Assembly: GCF_013402915.1 (NCBI RefSeq)
Contig: NC_050725.1
Span: 62,001-126,000 of the forward strand
Origin: Zygotorulaspora mrakii
Taxonomy: Eukaryota > Ascomycota > Saccharomycetes > Saccharomycetales > Saccharomycetaceae
Length of the DNA: 64,000 nt
Reading direction: 5' to 3'
Position 1 is the stretch's first letter. Each line of letters opens with the position of its first letter. This document shows, piece by piece, positions 48,920 through 59,292 of the stretch. The position numbers and the translations under genes were made by a program. The notes under the pieces were generated by a model. That model saw only the letters and a program-made list of their open reading frames with translations. It was not told the DNA's origin and made no database searches.

Positions 48920-49089
48920 TGCGGAGTCTTATTTGATAATTTGCGCTATACTAGTCGCCTTGTTGTCTTGTTAAATGTAGTTTTCATTTTGTTTTTTCAT
49001 TTTTGAAGGTCAATCGATATACCTGAAAGATGAAAAAAACGTCTTGTTGACAAGATGGAAGGTCGAAAACTATTGAAGCGCACGCAGGA

Positions 49090-49824
49090 ATGGTCAACGT
49101 TCACGTCGACTCTCAGTTATGCTCAACTACAAAAAATCTTACAGATGATATCACGTTGATAGAATTGTGCGATAAGCTCTACCCCATTACTGGGATTTTG
49201 CCGCAGGATATGAAGCTTACATTCCAGAGCCAGGGCAAGGTACATGATGTGGTGACATACACTAGTGATACGTCTGACACGCATCCGCTATCGAAATACA
49301 AATCGCTGGATCGCATATTGGTCGAGGACACGAATACAGAATCAATAGCATCACAGTTGGCCCAGAGCTCAAGTACAGAAGAAGCGTATCAGTTACCAGA
49401 AGCGGATTACGCCAAGAAGCATGATACCGTGTTGAACTGGAAGAAACAGAACAAGTTAGGCAGGTTCAATCCCGAACACCAGCTTAAGCTCGATAGGGAG
49501 TCCAAACTGCTACAAGATCACTTGCAAACGCTTGAGGTCAATCAGAGGTGTTTTGTCAAATCGGAGGGACTGCCGGAGAGGAGAGGCTGGCTACGATTCG
49601 TGGGCAAAGTAGTGGAAATCAATCCCAACGATGTATGGTGTGGAGTTCAATTCGATGAGCCAGTTGGTAAAAGCAACGGCTTTTGCAAGGGCCGGTTATA
49701 TTTCGGCCCGGTTGCACCGCATCACGGCGGTTTCATCAAGCCTCTTAATGTTGAGACCGGCAGTCAGTATGTCCCTCTTCCAATTGACATGGAAGACTTA
49801 GAAGAAGAGGACGACGAAGTATAA
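49090..49824 (+). CDS. ALF1: ALF1, tubulin-folding cofactor B
   Basis: The 244-residue protein (254 in S. cerevisiae) has an N-terminal ubiquitin-like domain (about 1-85) and a C-terminal CAP-Gly domain (about 155-235: RGWLRFVGKVVEINPNDVWCGVQFDEPVGKSNG ... HHGGFIKPLNV). A tail of acidic residues (MEDLEEEDDEV) follows. Alf1 binds alpha-tubulin and with the other cofactors assembles tubulin dimers. It is YNL148C by position, divergent from LSM7. Confidence 0.95.
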   Translation: MVNVHVDSQLCSTTKNLTDDITLIELCDKLYPITGILPQDMKLTFQSQGKVHDVVTYTSDTSDTHPLSKYKSLDRILVEDTNTESIASQLAQSSSTEEAYQLPEADYAKKHDTVLNWKKQNKLGRFNPEHQLKLDRESKLLQDHLQTLEVNQRCFVKSEGLPERRGWLRFVGKVVEINPNDVWCGVQFDEPVGKSNGFCKGRLYFGPVAPHHGGFIKPLNVETGSQYVPLPIDMEDLEEEDDEV

Positions 49825-50028
49825 AGACTGGAATATGATTGTAGAATTATTTATCCTATAGATTGAATGCGATACTCTTGATGTTTTTAAATATTTTTGT
49901 CCTTTGTTTTTCAACGATATAGTAAGCTGGCATCTGAAAAACTGTTAATTTCACTCAAAAGCACACTTTTTGAGGAACTACAGCGACACAGACGTCTAGT
50001 AGTGCATCTGATCATCTGCAATTACGAA

Positions 50029-50409
50029 ATGGAGTTCGTTGATAAAATACGTGACAATATTTATGACACATTCGCTGACATAGATGCGAAAAAAGGGATG
50101 CGATTAGTGATAATAGTGGGTGGATATATATTAATAAGAAATCTCGCCCAAAGAGAGTTAGCCAAGAGGAAATTGCAATCGCAGGTTCGTGAAGATGAAA
50201 AGAGTTTAAGTGAAAAGAAGGGTGAGAATTTGATTGATCGTCCTCGAGAGGTGGCCAGCACTGCCACAGAGTTTGGCTGGGGTAATAAGACGAGGAAGAG
50301 AGTCAAAAAGCAAGAAGAGGTATTTTCCAAAATGGTTGAACGCGCCCAGCTGCAGCAACTTGAGGGCGAAAATGATTTGAATGATATCGAAGATCTCTTG
50401 GAAGATTGA
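50029..50409 (+). CDS. PGA2: PGA2, ER/nuclear-envelope membrane protein
   Basis: The first ATG at 50029 gives 126 residues (129 in S. cerevisiae); upstream the frame opens only with TTG. It begins MEFVDKIRDNIYDTFADID, has one membrane segment (MRLVIIVGGYILIRNLA, about 25-41), then a basic, coiled-coil-like cytosolic tail with EFGWGNKTRKRVKKQEE. Pga2 is essential and needed for protein trafficking. It is YNL149C by position after ALF1. Confidence 0.88.
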   Translation: MEFVDKIRDNIYDTFADIDAKKGMRLVIIVGGYILIRNLAQRELAKRKLQSQVREDEKSLSEKKGENLIDRPREVASTATEFGWGNKTRKRVKKQEEVFSKMVERAQLQQLEGENDLNDIEDLLED

Positions 50410-50872
50410 TGTTCATCTAATTGCCGTCTCTTGCGATTCTGTAGTCGCACTTCCCGCAAAACAAGGCGTGTATATTGTACGTACGCATTAAATAGTTTTT
50501 GATACATTTACAGCAGCAGTCTCCTAGCAACTCCTACGCATATGAATATTTGTACGTGAATTGAATTCCGGTTGGAAATGGTATGACTTCTAGGTAACAC
50601 CGGGTACAAAGAATTTTAGCAATTACTGAAAATCGTAGTCAGATTCAATCGATGTTTTTCATGTCTGTAATGCGATAATGGTGGCAGAGCAATCACTAAA
50701 AAGGCATCATTTGAACTTCCATCTGATGGACCTTTCTTTCATCTAACAGTTAAACTCATCGCTGCGCAGAAAAATTTTGCAAGCTCTTCAAGTAACTGAT
50801 GTGAAAAAAAATGAATTAAAAGAAGGAAAAATACCGTTACGCTCAGTTCATATCCATAAACGTATTCATGAT
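50410..50872. promoter_or_regulatory. PGA2 3' flank and RPC31 promoter
   Basis: A 463-base gap; the RPC31 frame runs open from 50777 without an ATG until 50873. No other feature is recognised. Confidence 0.4.
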
Positions 50873-51568
50873 ATGAGCTTCCGAAAGGGTGGTAGTAGTG
50901 GAAACAGTTTTATGAAAAATCTGCCCTTTGGGCTAGGGTATGACGACATAACTTCAAATGAAACTACGGAATTCCCAAAGATACCATTACCGGTTAATAA
51001 TCCCATAACGTCTAGAGAAAGATCCTTGGCAGTAACATATATCAACTTTGGCAAAACTATTAGAGATGGTCCATTCTATACAGGGTCTATGTCTTTGGCT
51101 GTTGAAAAAACTGACAACGGTAAAAAGAAGCATGCCCTGGTTGATGAAGAGGGCGAAAAGGATGGAATAGAACGATATTCTGATAGATATCTGAAAAAAC
51201 GTAACATTGGTGCATCTATTGATGAACATCCATACCATCTGGAAATTTTTCCTAAGGAGCTTTACAACGTAATGGGCATAAATAAGAAGAAGTTATTGAC
51301 GCTATCTAGATTTGACAACACTGACAATATCTTCACGGGCGGAAATGCTCAGGATGAGCTTTCCATGCTAGAAAAGCTGAAGGAAATGGCTGAAGATGAA
51401 GATAACGAGGAAGAAAACCGTGAGGAAGGTAGAGCGGGTGATGATGTGGGTGATGATGATTTCGACGACGAAGATGACGACGACGATTACAACGCAGAGA
51501 AGTACTTCGATGATGGTGACGATGACGATTATGGGGACGACGATGCTGGAGACGAGCCTGCTTTCTGA
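50873..51568 (+). CDS. RPC31: RPC31, RNA polymerase III subunit C31
   Basis: The ATG at 50873 (MSFRKGGSSGNSFMKNLPFGLGYDD) gives 231 residues (251 in S. cerevisiae). Family segments are LPFGLGYDDI, YINFGKTIRDGPFYTGSM, RYSDRYLKKRNIG and FPKELYNVMGINKKK. The C-terminal third is a strong Asp/Glu tract, as in Rpc31. With Rpc34 and Rpc82 it forms the Pol III initiation subcomplex. It is YNL151C by position. Confidence 0.95.
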   Translation: MSFRKGGSSGNSFMKNLPFGLGYDDITSNETTEFPKIPLPVNNPITSRERSLAVTYINFGKTIRDGPFYTGSMSLAVEKTDNGKKKHALVDEEGEKDGIERYSDRYLKKRNIGASIDEHPYHLEIFPKELYNVMGINKKKLLTLSRFDNTDNIFTGGNAQDELSMLEKLKEMAEDEDNEEENREEGRAGDDVGDDDFDDEDDDDDYNAEKYFDDGDDDDYGDDDAGDEPAF

Positions 51569-51633
51569 TTCATTCTGTTTGCATTCACAAGTATGATTCT
51601 TATATGTACATTAGCATTTTTATATACTTTTTT

Positions 51634-52731
51634 TTATCTCAAGACGTCATGAATGTAACCTTCTCTATTTATTAAGTAGTATTCCTCCCACAGCATACCC
51701 AGGGGACATTTGGGAGGTAATTGGGGCGAGTTAATGGGCTTGGTATCACATCTCAGATACCAATTTATGAAAACTTCTGAAATCACCTTCTTATCCCATC
51801 TGCCAGCTCCTAAATAGCCCGTTAACCTTACATTATCTGAGGAAAACATGTTTACAAAGTTCAAATTTTGGTCATGAGCCAGTCTGTTTCCAGTGTATTT
51901 GAAATAGTCCTGAGGTGACACGTCCATAGTTAATTGATCATCTTTGACTGGCTTCTGTTGATTAACTTTGATATATTTGTATAGCTCTCCTGAACTCATT
52001 GGAGAAAGCAGAGATTGAGAATTGATAGAGGAGCCATGCTTGTATCCGTTGAAAGAAGCTTTCACCCCAGACTGCACATCCAAATCATAAAATATGGTAC
52101 CATCATAATCTGAATTTTCCTTTGTTCTGCGGGTCGAGGAATCTCTCACAAGGTTCGAAATTAGTGGTATTCTGAAATGGTTTCGCTTCTTTGAGCGATT
52201 TTGTTTAAACTTTTCAGAATCGGGAGTATTACGCTGAGCTTTCCTTTGTGGTGGACCATTTTGATCACTCGAAGTTGACATATTATTTGGTTTTTTTTCA
52301 AATGTCAGGCCATCGGCCTCCTGATTGCCCTCTTTTGCAGGTAGCATGGGGCTACGTGGGTAAAATTCAATATCGAAAAGCAACAGAATCTGGTAATTAA
52401 AAAACTCCACCTCAAAAGATTGCCATTCGGTAAGAGTTTCTGTTTTTGTTGTGTATGGAAACTCAAAAATAAAGCTTGAGGTCTTATCTACCAATTGACG
52501 TCTTCGAGTTGCAGTTGAAATTCCTTTGCCATTTCTTCTCTGGAACATGAATACTTCTAAAGGAGATTCCAAGTCGCTATAATCCAATTCCAAAACCATT
52601 TCACCTGAATGCCCATTGAAGCGAACACATCTTTTGCCAAACTTTAAGACAAAATAGACATTAGTTGGAGGAATTGCGGGGCATTTGTAATCCTTAAGCA
52701 GTATTACTAGTGTTCCCTCCTGCCTTCTCAT
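51634..52731 (-). CDS. C2-like protein at the YHR127W position
   Basis: The 365-residue protein starts with a beta-rich, C2-like domain (about 1-125: GTLVILLKDYKCPAIPPTNV, YFVLKFGKRCVRFNG, SFEVEFFNYQILLLFDIEFYPR) that lacks an obvious set of calcium-binding Asp residues. A disordered Ser/Asn-rich linker and a C-terminal block (FVNMFSSDNVRLTGYLGAGRWDKKVI, FINWYLRCDTKP) follow. Strand and place relative to FUR1 and INN1 fit S. cerevisiae YHR127W (243 residues, nuclear, poorly known), but I cannot verify the sequence link. It lies 151 bases downstream of INN1, also a C2 protein. Confidence 0.7.
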   Translation of the reverse strand: MRRQEGTLVILLKDYKCPAIPPTNVYFVLKFGKRCVRFNGHSGEMVLELDYSDLESPLEVFMFQRRNGKGISTATRRRQLVDKTSSFIFEFPYTTKTETLTEWQSFEVEFFNYQILLLFDIEFYPRSPMLPAKEGNQEADGLTFEKKPNNMSTSSDQNGPPQRKAQRNTPDSEKFKQNRSKKRNHFRIPLISNLVRDSSTRRTKENSDYDGTIFYDLDVQSGVKASFNGYKHGSSINSQSLLSPMSSGELYKYIKVNQQKPVKDDQLTMDVSPQDYFKYTGNRLAHDQNLNFVNMFSSDNVRLTGYLGAGRWDKKVISEVFINWYLRCDTKPINSPQLPPKCPLGMLWEEYYLINREGYIHDVLR

Positions 52732-52812
52732 GAAGTACAGATGTTTGCCCCATGAACACTGTTTCTTTCGCTTTTCTTCACTCTTAAATACTCCGAGAGG
52801 CTGTTTATCTGC

Positions 52813-52839
52813 TGCGCCGAGCGCGATGGGCTCGGCGCA
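52813..52839. repeat. Perfect 10-bp inverted repeat (hairpin)
   Basis: Arms TGCGCCGAGC (52813-52822) and GCTCGGCGCA (52830-52839) are separated by a 7-base loop. It sits in the 151-base gap between the INN1 stop and the next gene's start, 44 bases after the INN1 stop. Confidence 0.93.
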
Positions 52840-52882
52840 TTGTGAATACTGGTAACGAGTGATATGGCAGGGGCATCTTATT

Positions 52883-54121
52883 CTATCGTGAGGCAGGTGG
52901 AGGGCGTCTTCTAGGGGACAATGATCTTTCTCTGGTATGTGGACTTACGGGCAATGGCGGTAGCTGAGGTGAGGAGGTCCCTCGAAGCTCAAAAGGACTT
53001 TTTGCAGCCTCATATCTATGCCCAGATGACCAGGACATCCCATTCATGTAGGATCCTTGACTTGGTGTGCCCCGCGTATTGGTAGGCAGAGGAGGTAGCG
53101 GCGGTTCTGGAAGTTGCGGTAGTCGTGGGCTGGAATTCAGGCGGGAGGTACGACGATCGCCATCATTTCGATTCTCGTGCAGGGTGTCTCTTTCACCTTC
53201 CTCGTTGTCCAGGGAGGTTACTCCAATAGCTTTCTGGAGAGCTTCGATATCAACTGGTGTATCTGACTGATTGCCATTGTTATTCAGTGAGCTATTGGCG
53301 TTTTTGAAAACGTTTATTCTTTCTTTTAGTTTTTTCAAGTTCGCAAAATGAAATCTTGTGTCCGAACTTGTGGTTACCTCCGTGTCTTGCGTATTGGATG
53401 TCCTATTCGTGCTAACAGAGGAATTGAAGTTAGTTGTATAATCGCTGAGGGGTGGCAGAGAATGGGAGATAACGGGTGTAAATTCTCTCTGATCCTCTAC
53501 CCGCGGCGTAAAATCTCGTACAGCGGAGGCATGCATATAGGAAGCACTTGCACTATTATTCGTACCAGAATCCAGATTGTGTGAATCACCTGGCAAGTTC
53601 GGTACTGCTCGACAAGCTATGGAAGCATCAATATTTTCAGTCATACCGTTGTGTTTTTCCCTTTGGGAACGCGGCAGACGTGGCGTGAAGGTTAATTCTA
53701 TGAAGATTGTCCCAGCAAATTCATTTCGTTCACGCTTCAATTCATACCAGCTGCAATAGCCTTCTTTTGGGTCTGCTCTTATTCCGTTCAATAGATCTAC
53801 TTCCACTCGCCCAATCAAAATAGGCGGTTTCTTCCTTCTATCACAGTAAGCTTCCACTTGCATTATTGGTCTAACTTCAGGGGTAATTTCATATTTCTCC
53901 ATATAGTTGAAAACAGGATTCTGTCCTGCTCTAAGTAACACATCACTTTCTCTAGTCATATGCGCTATGCGCAATCGCAGCATAACATTCTGCTTATCCA
54001 ATTTATTCAGATTTGGTAAGTCTTTGGCTTTGCTAATATATACACACAAAATCCCATGATTCCCACTCCAAGACTCGGTCGCCATGTGTTCTTTGCCAGT
54101 ATTATTTTTTTTGTTTACCAT
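52883..54121 (-). CDS. INN1: INN1, C2-domain activator of primary septum formation
   Basis: The 412-residue protein (409 in S. cerevisiae) has an N-terminal C2 domain (about 18-145: LCVYISKAKDLPNLNKLDKQ, VMLRLRIAHMTRES, IGRVEVDLLNGIRADPKEGY, FIELTFTPRLPR) and a long tail rich in Pro with PxxP motifs (PRLPQLPEPPLPPLP; PQLPPLPVSP). Those are the sites that in S. cerevisiae bind the SH3 domains of Hof1 and Cyk3. Inn1 joins the actomyosin ring and activates chitin synthase Chs2. It is YNL152W. A second ATG at 54085 (MATESWSGNHG) starts right before the C2 fold and may be the real start. Confidence 0.93.
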   Translation of the reverse strand: MVNKKNNTGKEHMATESWSGNHGILCVYISKAKDLPNLNKLDKQNVMLRLRIAHMTRESDVLLRAGQNPVFNYMEKYEITPEVRPIMQVEAYCDRRKKPPILIGRVEVDLLNGIRADPKEGYCSWYELKRERNEFAGTIFIELTFTPRLPRSQREKHNGMTENIDASIACRAVPNLPGDSHNLDSGTNNSASASYMHASAVRDFTPRVEDQREFTPVISHSLPPLSDYTTNFNSSVSTNRTSNTQDTEVTTSSDTRFHFANLKKLKERINVFKNANSSLNNNGNQSDTPVDIEALQKAIGVTSLDNEEGERDTLHENRNDGDRRTSRLNSSPRLPQLPEPPLPPLPTNTRGTPSQGSYMNGMSWSSGHRYEAAKSPFELRGTSSPQLPPLPVSPHTRERSLSPRRRPPPASR

Positions 54122-54273
54122 TATGCATCATCTAATGTTGAAACAGTTTTCTGATGTTGAACGCGCTTACGCTCTTCAATGTTTCATTAACACTTAAAAA
54201 GAGCTAAATCACATGACGGATACTTGAAAATACAAACGTCTATATAACACTTGAAATTCGTCATGCACCAGGT

Positions 54274-57200
54274 TCATCCCTGATATCTGCTGTTTGTTTC
54301 AGTTGAGGCCCTTGGACCTTGAGGAAGCGGTTGATTCCTTGAACTCTTGTTATATCTCGACCCATCGCTGGCCTCGTGATCTCTTGACGATTTGTCGTCT
54401 TTCCTTCCAGGGTTATAGCGCTTTTCATCCAATCTAATCTTCTTTGTTGGTCTTTCTTCAGTCTCCTGAGGAAAGTCGTTGAACCTGCGACCATTACCAT
54501 TTTGCGGTGCTTTGAGTTTGTAGGGTACACCGGGTTGAGGTTTTCTGTCACTTGGTTTATTCACGCCTCTAGTAGATGACGGCCCATCTGGGAAACTCAC
54601 GGCACGAGCCTTCGAGGGAGCCAAGGGAATGGAAGGGGATTTTCTCTCTGAAGCTTTGAGAGATCTGTCTTTCTGGGCATATTCCTCAGTCTTGTCCTGA
54701 TAGTTTCCACGATGCTGACGATTAGTATAATACGTCTTACTTTTTGGCTCGTCTGATTTTTCGGTAGCCGGCCTACTGTTATTAGAAAATCTGCTAACAG
54801 AGGACTTTTTTTCTAGATCTCTCTCAGAGGGCCTCGTAGTGTATTGTCTATTGGATTTAGTGAACGTTCCTCTTTCATTGGTTTTTTCGAAGGATTGACC
54901 ACTTGTTTTTACCGCTCGATCGGAGTTGTATCTGCTTAATTTCCTCTTTTTCTCTCCTTCTGCAACAGATGAATCCTCATAATTTCTCTTGATTCCATCA
55001 CGAGTGATATGTTCTACGCTATTCTTCAACTCTCCAACACTTCGTTTAATATCGGGATTGATACCAGGACGAGACAGTGAGAGAAAATGCTTTTCCAATA
55101 TTTCAAATAGAGAGTTACGCAAATCATGAATTGGCATTGGAACATTGAGTAGCTGCCCCACCTGAACTATTACATGTTCACTTCCTACTGAGGCAAGCAC
55201 TCTATCAATTCTGTCATTTCTGAGATATTCACTTACTTCATTGATAACTTCCAATATTATATCCGGTGGTGACGGCGATTCATTTATGTGTTTATTTGAA
55301 ATATCAGCTGATGGCCCTTTTGGAATGGCAATTATTGGGGACCTAGTACTGTCTGCCTCTTGTGTTTCTTCATTCATTTTTTGAGATTCTTCTCTTTGTT
55401 TTTTGTTCATTTCGAACTTCTTTCTGAGTTCTGCTTGTTTCCTCTCGTTGGCTAAAAGAGTATTATACTGTTTCAGCTCATCTAACTCTGACTGAAAGGT
55501 GTTCTGATCTTTCTTTTCTGTATCATTCAGTTCACAATAGTCAAGCAACCTCGTCGCCTTCTTTAATCTTGCCTTCAAGTGGCCGAGAAGTGCATTTGTC
55601 GGAAGTTTAATGTCCTCCCTTTGTTCTTCTTCCAAATTTTCTTCTAGTGTTACACAAACCAGTTCGATTTGAGTATCAACAAGGGGGAATACAAATGACA
55701 AATGCTTCATAAGCTCAATGCCATTTCTAATCGACATATAGTTTTTATTGCGCAGTGTTTCAATCAATTGTTCGGTAATCTTACAATGCATGTCATACAA
55801 TTCGCGATGCTGCAGTTTATCCAATTTATCATTATTCCGTAATTCTTCCAAGCTTCCAAGAAATGCCCTATAAAAGATACCAATGTTTCCAGCTTCCAAC
55901 CGTGTGCAGCAAAATAAAAGGGTGCCAAGAACTTTGGAGTCAACGAATTGTCCAAATATTAGCAGTTGGTATGGAACATCAAAAGTTTTTAAGAAAAAGG
56001 CTGCATACATAGCATCTGCGGGAGAAAAGAGCACCCTGGGAATGATGCAATGCTGGAAAAATGGTAAACAACCATTTTGAGAAAAGTTATTTTTCCAGGC
56101 AGAGGCTTGTATTTCAAGAAAACTTTTGTTTTCGTTGAAGGTCTTTTGATGAGAAAGGCACCTGCCTAAGAGATCTTTTAACTTATTCGAAAGTTCGTTT
56201 TTCTTTCTGGTCGATTCAGCCTCGCTTTTTTCTTCCTCAAGAGAGATTTTTCTTTCCTCGTAGAGGACCTTATCGAACTGAACTTCGTAAAGTGATAACT
56301 TCCAGAAAGTTATAAAAAGCTCTTTCGAAATTTCTGAAAAGTCCACATCTTCGAAAGAAGCATCGTCTAGGATTTTGTCTGTCGAAGCGCTCCCTTCTGC
56401 ATTAGATTCCTCCATATAATCTCTCCATATATGAAAAGCCCAAGGTGTTGAAACGTGGTAATCGTTCTTGAGAATATCGAATGGTAAAACATTTTGACTG
56501 AAAACTTGTCTCTTGAAGCAATGTTTGACCAACTCTATGAATGACCACAGTAAAGTGTTCATTTCGTCACATCTGGAAGATAAGATTTTGTAATGAGCCT
56601 CATGAGAATTTGCTTTCAGATTTAATCTATAGAGTAACAAAATGACCTCAGATACTGCGTTTTGATTTGAGAAAAGATTTAGTAGTTTCGTAGCAATCTC
56701 ATTTTTTTCATCTCTAGTATCGAAAATTAGCTTCCGAGCTATTCTTTTAAGCGGTTCACCTGAATTCAGCATCTTTAATTGTTTCAGATTCACCTCGTTC
56801 AAATCTCTGATTCCGCCGACTTTATTGATCAGTTCTTTCATTAATGAAACTGCAATGATATTGCCTTGATGCAAGGTCTTGACAATATAAGTGATGATAT
56901 TATTAATGTTCATCTTCTCACAGCTCTTAGTTAAATTTGCGATAAATACGGCTAGTCGCTGGACCCACATTGCCTGATTGACTCCATCTGATTGAACTGG
57001 AGTTTTTCCATTAGTTAGACGTAACAAAAGAACGTATTGTAAAGCATCATAAGCAAAATCATTAAAATACTTGGCAGAGAAGACGACGAGTTCGGAAACT
57101 TTATCATAATTCTCAATCTGCTTCACAGTTGGAATTAACACTGCAAGCGGATTTGTGGAAGCAAGTTTTGCAAGTTTTCTCGATTCCTGCTCGATATTAT

Positions 57201-59121
57201 CCACACTTAATGCTTTTAAAATTCCCTTTGCCTCTCTTTCGGTTCTGTTAAAAGCAAACTTGATCGGCAGATCATCTTGAGATAGTTTTGTTAGCATTTC
57301 ATTGTACATAAAGTATCTCTTTTCGAACGGAAAGAGCTTCATGAGACCATAAATTTCACTTGCCACAACAGGATTGATTTCAAGAGTGGGTGTTGCTGGA
57401 AATATGAATTTTCTAGCGTAGTCCATCCATCTCTCTATGGACTCTGGATTTTCCTTAATATCCGCGATACCAATTCTACAGATCTTAGTGATTAATTTTG
57501 GATCTTTTGCCAAGTACGTTCCCAATACGGTAAGGAACTCGTGTGACCTTTTGAATAACTGTTCAACAGAAAGAATCCTGTCCAATTTTTCTGACCATTC
57601 AGAGAAATAAAAAACCGATCTAGTGCGTAATTCAAGATGCGAAAATGGGTCGTGCGATCTGATTTCCTCTAGCAGCCTAACTTTGTGTGACATTACACCA
57701 TTTTCTAGTCTTGTATCCAGCAAAGCACTTTTCAGCTTTCCGCAAGGTGAAAAAACTTTAGAGTGATAAAGTGGTTCAATCATATAATTGAAGATTCTGG
57801 ATATGTAGATTGGAATGCGGTCATGAATCTGAACAAATTTTGGTGATTTTTTGAGAACATAAAAAGCAGCACAAGTACATCCATGCACAATAAGTCTTTC
57901 AAGAAGTTGCAGTTTTCCTTTAGAGATTACAGATACATCGCAACTGTCATCCTGAGTCAACGAGTGATGTTCCTTCGAGTCGCATTGCGCAGCATCGATT
58001 AATTTTTCACCTTGTATCTCCTTCCCATCCTCCCTTGAAACGCTCTCGGTATCTTCATCGGCCGTCAGAGCTGCTGCCATAGCCAGAGGATTTGAAGCAT
58101 TCTTCATAGATTCGGCTTCCAACTTTTTTTCGAATCCGACAAAGTATCTTTCCAAGGATTCATTGTCTGGTCCAACGTTTTCCCAAATTGATACAAAGTT
58201 CACAAATCCGTATTTAATCAATATGCAGACCATGTCTAAGTATTTTGAATCACTGTATGTACCATCCCTGGAAAGAGAAAATGCAATAATATTAGAAGCA
58301 ATCATATTGCCACCAATATTTAAACTCTCATAGATGCCGTTATTTGCAGGGCAGTTAGTAGGCCAGTAATCCGATTTTTTAAGCAGCTTGACCAGAAACA
58401 TGTAGTGGTCGGTAATAAAAGCACTTGATAGCTGAAGTATAATGTCAAGTGTTCGCATAGAGTCTAGAGAATATTTCCCGACAATGTGATAAAGTTGCTT
58501 CAGATAATATGTAATCTTTTGCATTTTGTCGATATCATTATAGGCCGCTATTAGTAACATTGTCAGCTGAGAATATCCCGTAGAACATTCGGCCAGCAAA
58601 TTGAACTTTTTTAGCTCGTATTTGGATTTCTTTAAGAGGTGTTTCAATAATACAGTTTGTTCATTGTTCAACAATTTCGTTGAGATTCTACTGAATTTGA
58701 AGAGTTCCCTATGCAATGAATTAGTAATTCTGGCGAGCGCTGCCACTTTGTTGTCATCAGCCTCGGGAGATTGTTGTAGCACCGATATGAACATTTTTCC
58801 AACAATTGATGTCAATTCTTGTCCCATTAGGTCTCCACTTCCGCCCAAAATGATATCGTCGATTAATTTTGAGATGCTAGGCATCGAAAGATTCCCCGGC
58901 AAGCGCTGTTCACTTAAAATATCCATCAATTCATTGAAAACTTCCTTAAGCCACTTTTTTCTTCCTTCATTATTTTCTAGGTTACTAAATTGAGAACATA
59001 GCTCTTGACTTTTGACAGGCCACTGATTTATGAAATCGGTAGTAAAAATTCTCCTATTTGCAGCCAAATTTTCTTGTTTCTTAGACAGAACATCAAGTAC
59101 ACAACTTAAATTTTGACTCAT
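54274..59121 (-). CDS. THO2: THO2, largest subunit of the THO/TREX complex
   Basis: The 1615-residue protein (1597 in S. cerevisiae) is an alpha-helical scaffold without simple motifs. Its start (MSQNLSCVLDVLSKKQENLAANRRIFT) and conserved interior (GCLPFFQHCIIPRVLFSPADAMYAAFF, FLKTFDVPYQLL) match the Tho2/THOC2 family. The last roughly 260 residues are a basic, Ser/Arg-rich, RNA-binding tail. THO couples transcription elongation to mRNA export and prevents R-loops. It corresponds to YNL139C. A coiled-coil with long charged helices lies near 1230-1260. No break is visible. Confidence 0.95.
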   Translation of the reverse strand: MSQNLSCVLDVLSKKQENLAANRRIFTTDFINQWPVKSQELCSQFSNLENNEGRKKWLKEVFNELMDILSEQRLPGNLSMPSISKLIDDIILGGSGDLMGQELTSIVGKMFISVLQQSPEADDNKVAALARITNSLHRELFKFSRISTKLLNNEQTVLLKHLLKKSKYELKKFNLLAECSTGYSQLTMLLIAAYNDIDKMQKITYYLKQLYHIVGKYSLDSMRTLDIILQLSSAFITDHYMFLVKLLKKSDYWPTNCPANNGIYESLNIGGNMIASNIIAFSLSRDGTYSDSKYLDMVCILIKYGFVNFVSIWENVGPDNESLERYFVGFEKKLEAESMKNASNPLAMAAALTADEDTESVSREDGKEIQGEKLIDAAQCDSKEHHSLTQDDSCDVSVISKGKLQLLERLIVHGCTCAAFYVLKKSPKFVQIHDRIPIYISRIFNYMIEPLYHSKVFSPCGKLKSALLDTRLENGVMSHKVRLLEEIRSHDPFSHLELRTRSVFYFSEWSEKLDRILSVEQLFKRSHEFLTVLGTYLAKDPKLITKICRIGIADIKENPESIERWMDYARKFIFPATPTLEINPVVASEIYGLMKLFPFEKRYFMYNEMLTKLSQDDLPIKFAFNRTEREAKGILKALSVDNIEQESRKLAKLASTNPLAVLIPTVKQIENYDKVSELVVFSAKYFNDFAYDALQYVLLLRLTNGKTPVQSDGVNQAMWVQRLAVFIANLTKSCEKMNINNIITYIVKTLHQGNIIAVSLMKELINKVGGIRDLNEVNLKQLKMLNSGEPLKRIARKLIFDTRDEKNEIATKLLNLFSNQNAVSEVILLLYRLNLKANSHEAHYKILSSRCDEMNTLLWSFIELVKHCFKRQVFSQNVLPFDILKNDYHVSTPWAFHIWRDYMEESNAEGSASTDKILDDASFEDVDFSEISKELFITFWKLSLYEVQFDKVLYEERKISLEEEKSEAESTRKKNELSNKLKDLLGRCLSHQKTFNENKSFLEIQASAWKNNFSQNGCLPFFQHCIIPRVLFSPADAMYAAFFLKTFDVPYQLLIFGQFVDSKVLGTLLFCCTRLEAGNIGIFYRAFLGSLEELRNNDKLDKLQHRELYDMHCKITEQLIETLRNKNYMSIRNGIELMKHLSFVFPLVDTQIELVCVTLEENLEEEQREDIKLPTNALLGHLKARLKKATRLLDYCELNDTEKKDQNTFQSELDELKQYNTLLANERKQAELRKKFEMNKKQREESQKMNEETQEADSTRSPIIAIPKGPSADISNKHINESPSPPDIILEVINEVSEYLRNDRIDRVLASVGSEHVIVQVGQLLNVPMPIHDLRNSLFEILEKHFLSLSRPGINPDIKRSVGELKNSVEHITRDGIKRNYEDSSVAEGEKKRKLSRYNSDRAVKTSGQSFEKTNERGTFTKSNRQYTTRPSERDLEKKSSVSRFSNNSRPATEKSDEPKSKTYYTNRQHRGNYQDKTEEYAQKDRSLKASERKSPSIPLAPSKARAVSFPDGPSSTRGVNKPSDRKPQPGVPYKLKAPQNGNGRRFNDFPQETEERPTKKIRLDEKRYNPGRKDDKSSRDHEASDGSRYNKSSRNQPLPQGPRASTETNSRYQG

Positions 59122-59292
59122 TGCAGCGTGGCCTCTCTGCGAAGCTGTCTTTCTGTCCTTTGTGTTCCTCTCTGTTTGACAAGTTGCAAAATAAGTGAGA
59201 TATGAAGTTTTCCCATATAATAATGAATGATGAAAATTGCACGTAACTTATTATTCAAGAGATGAAGTAAAAACTAAATAAAAAAGCCACGT

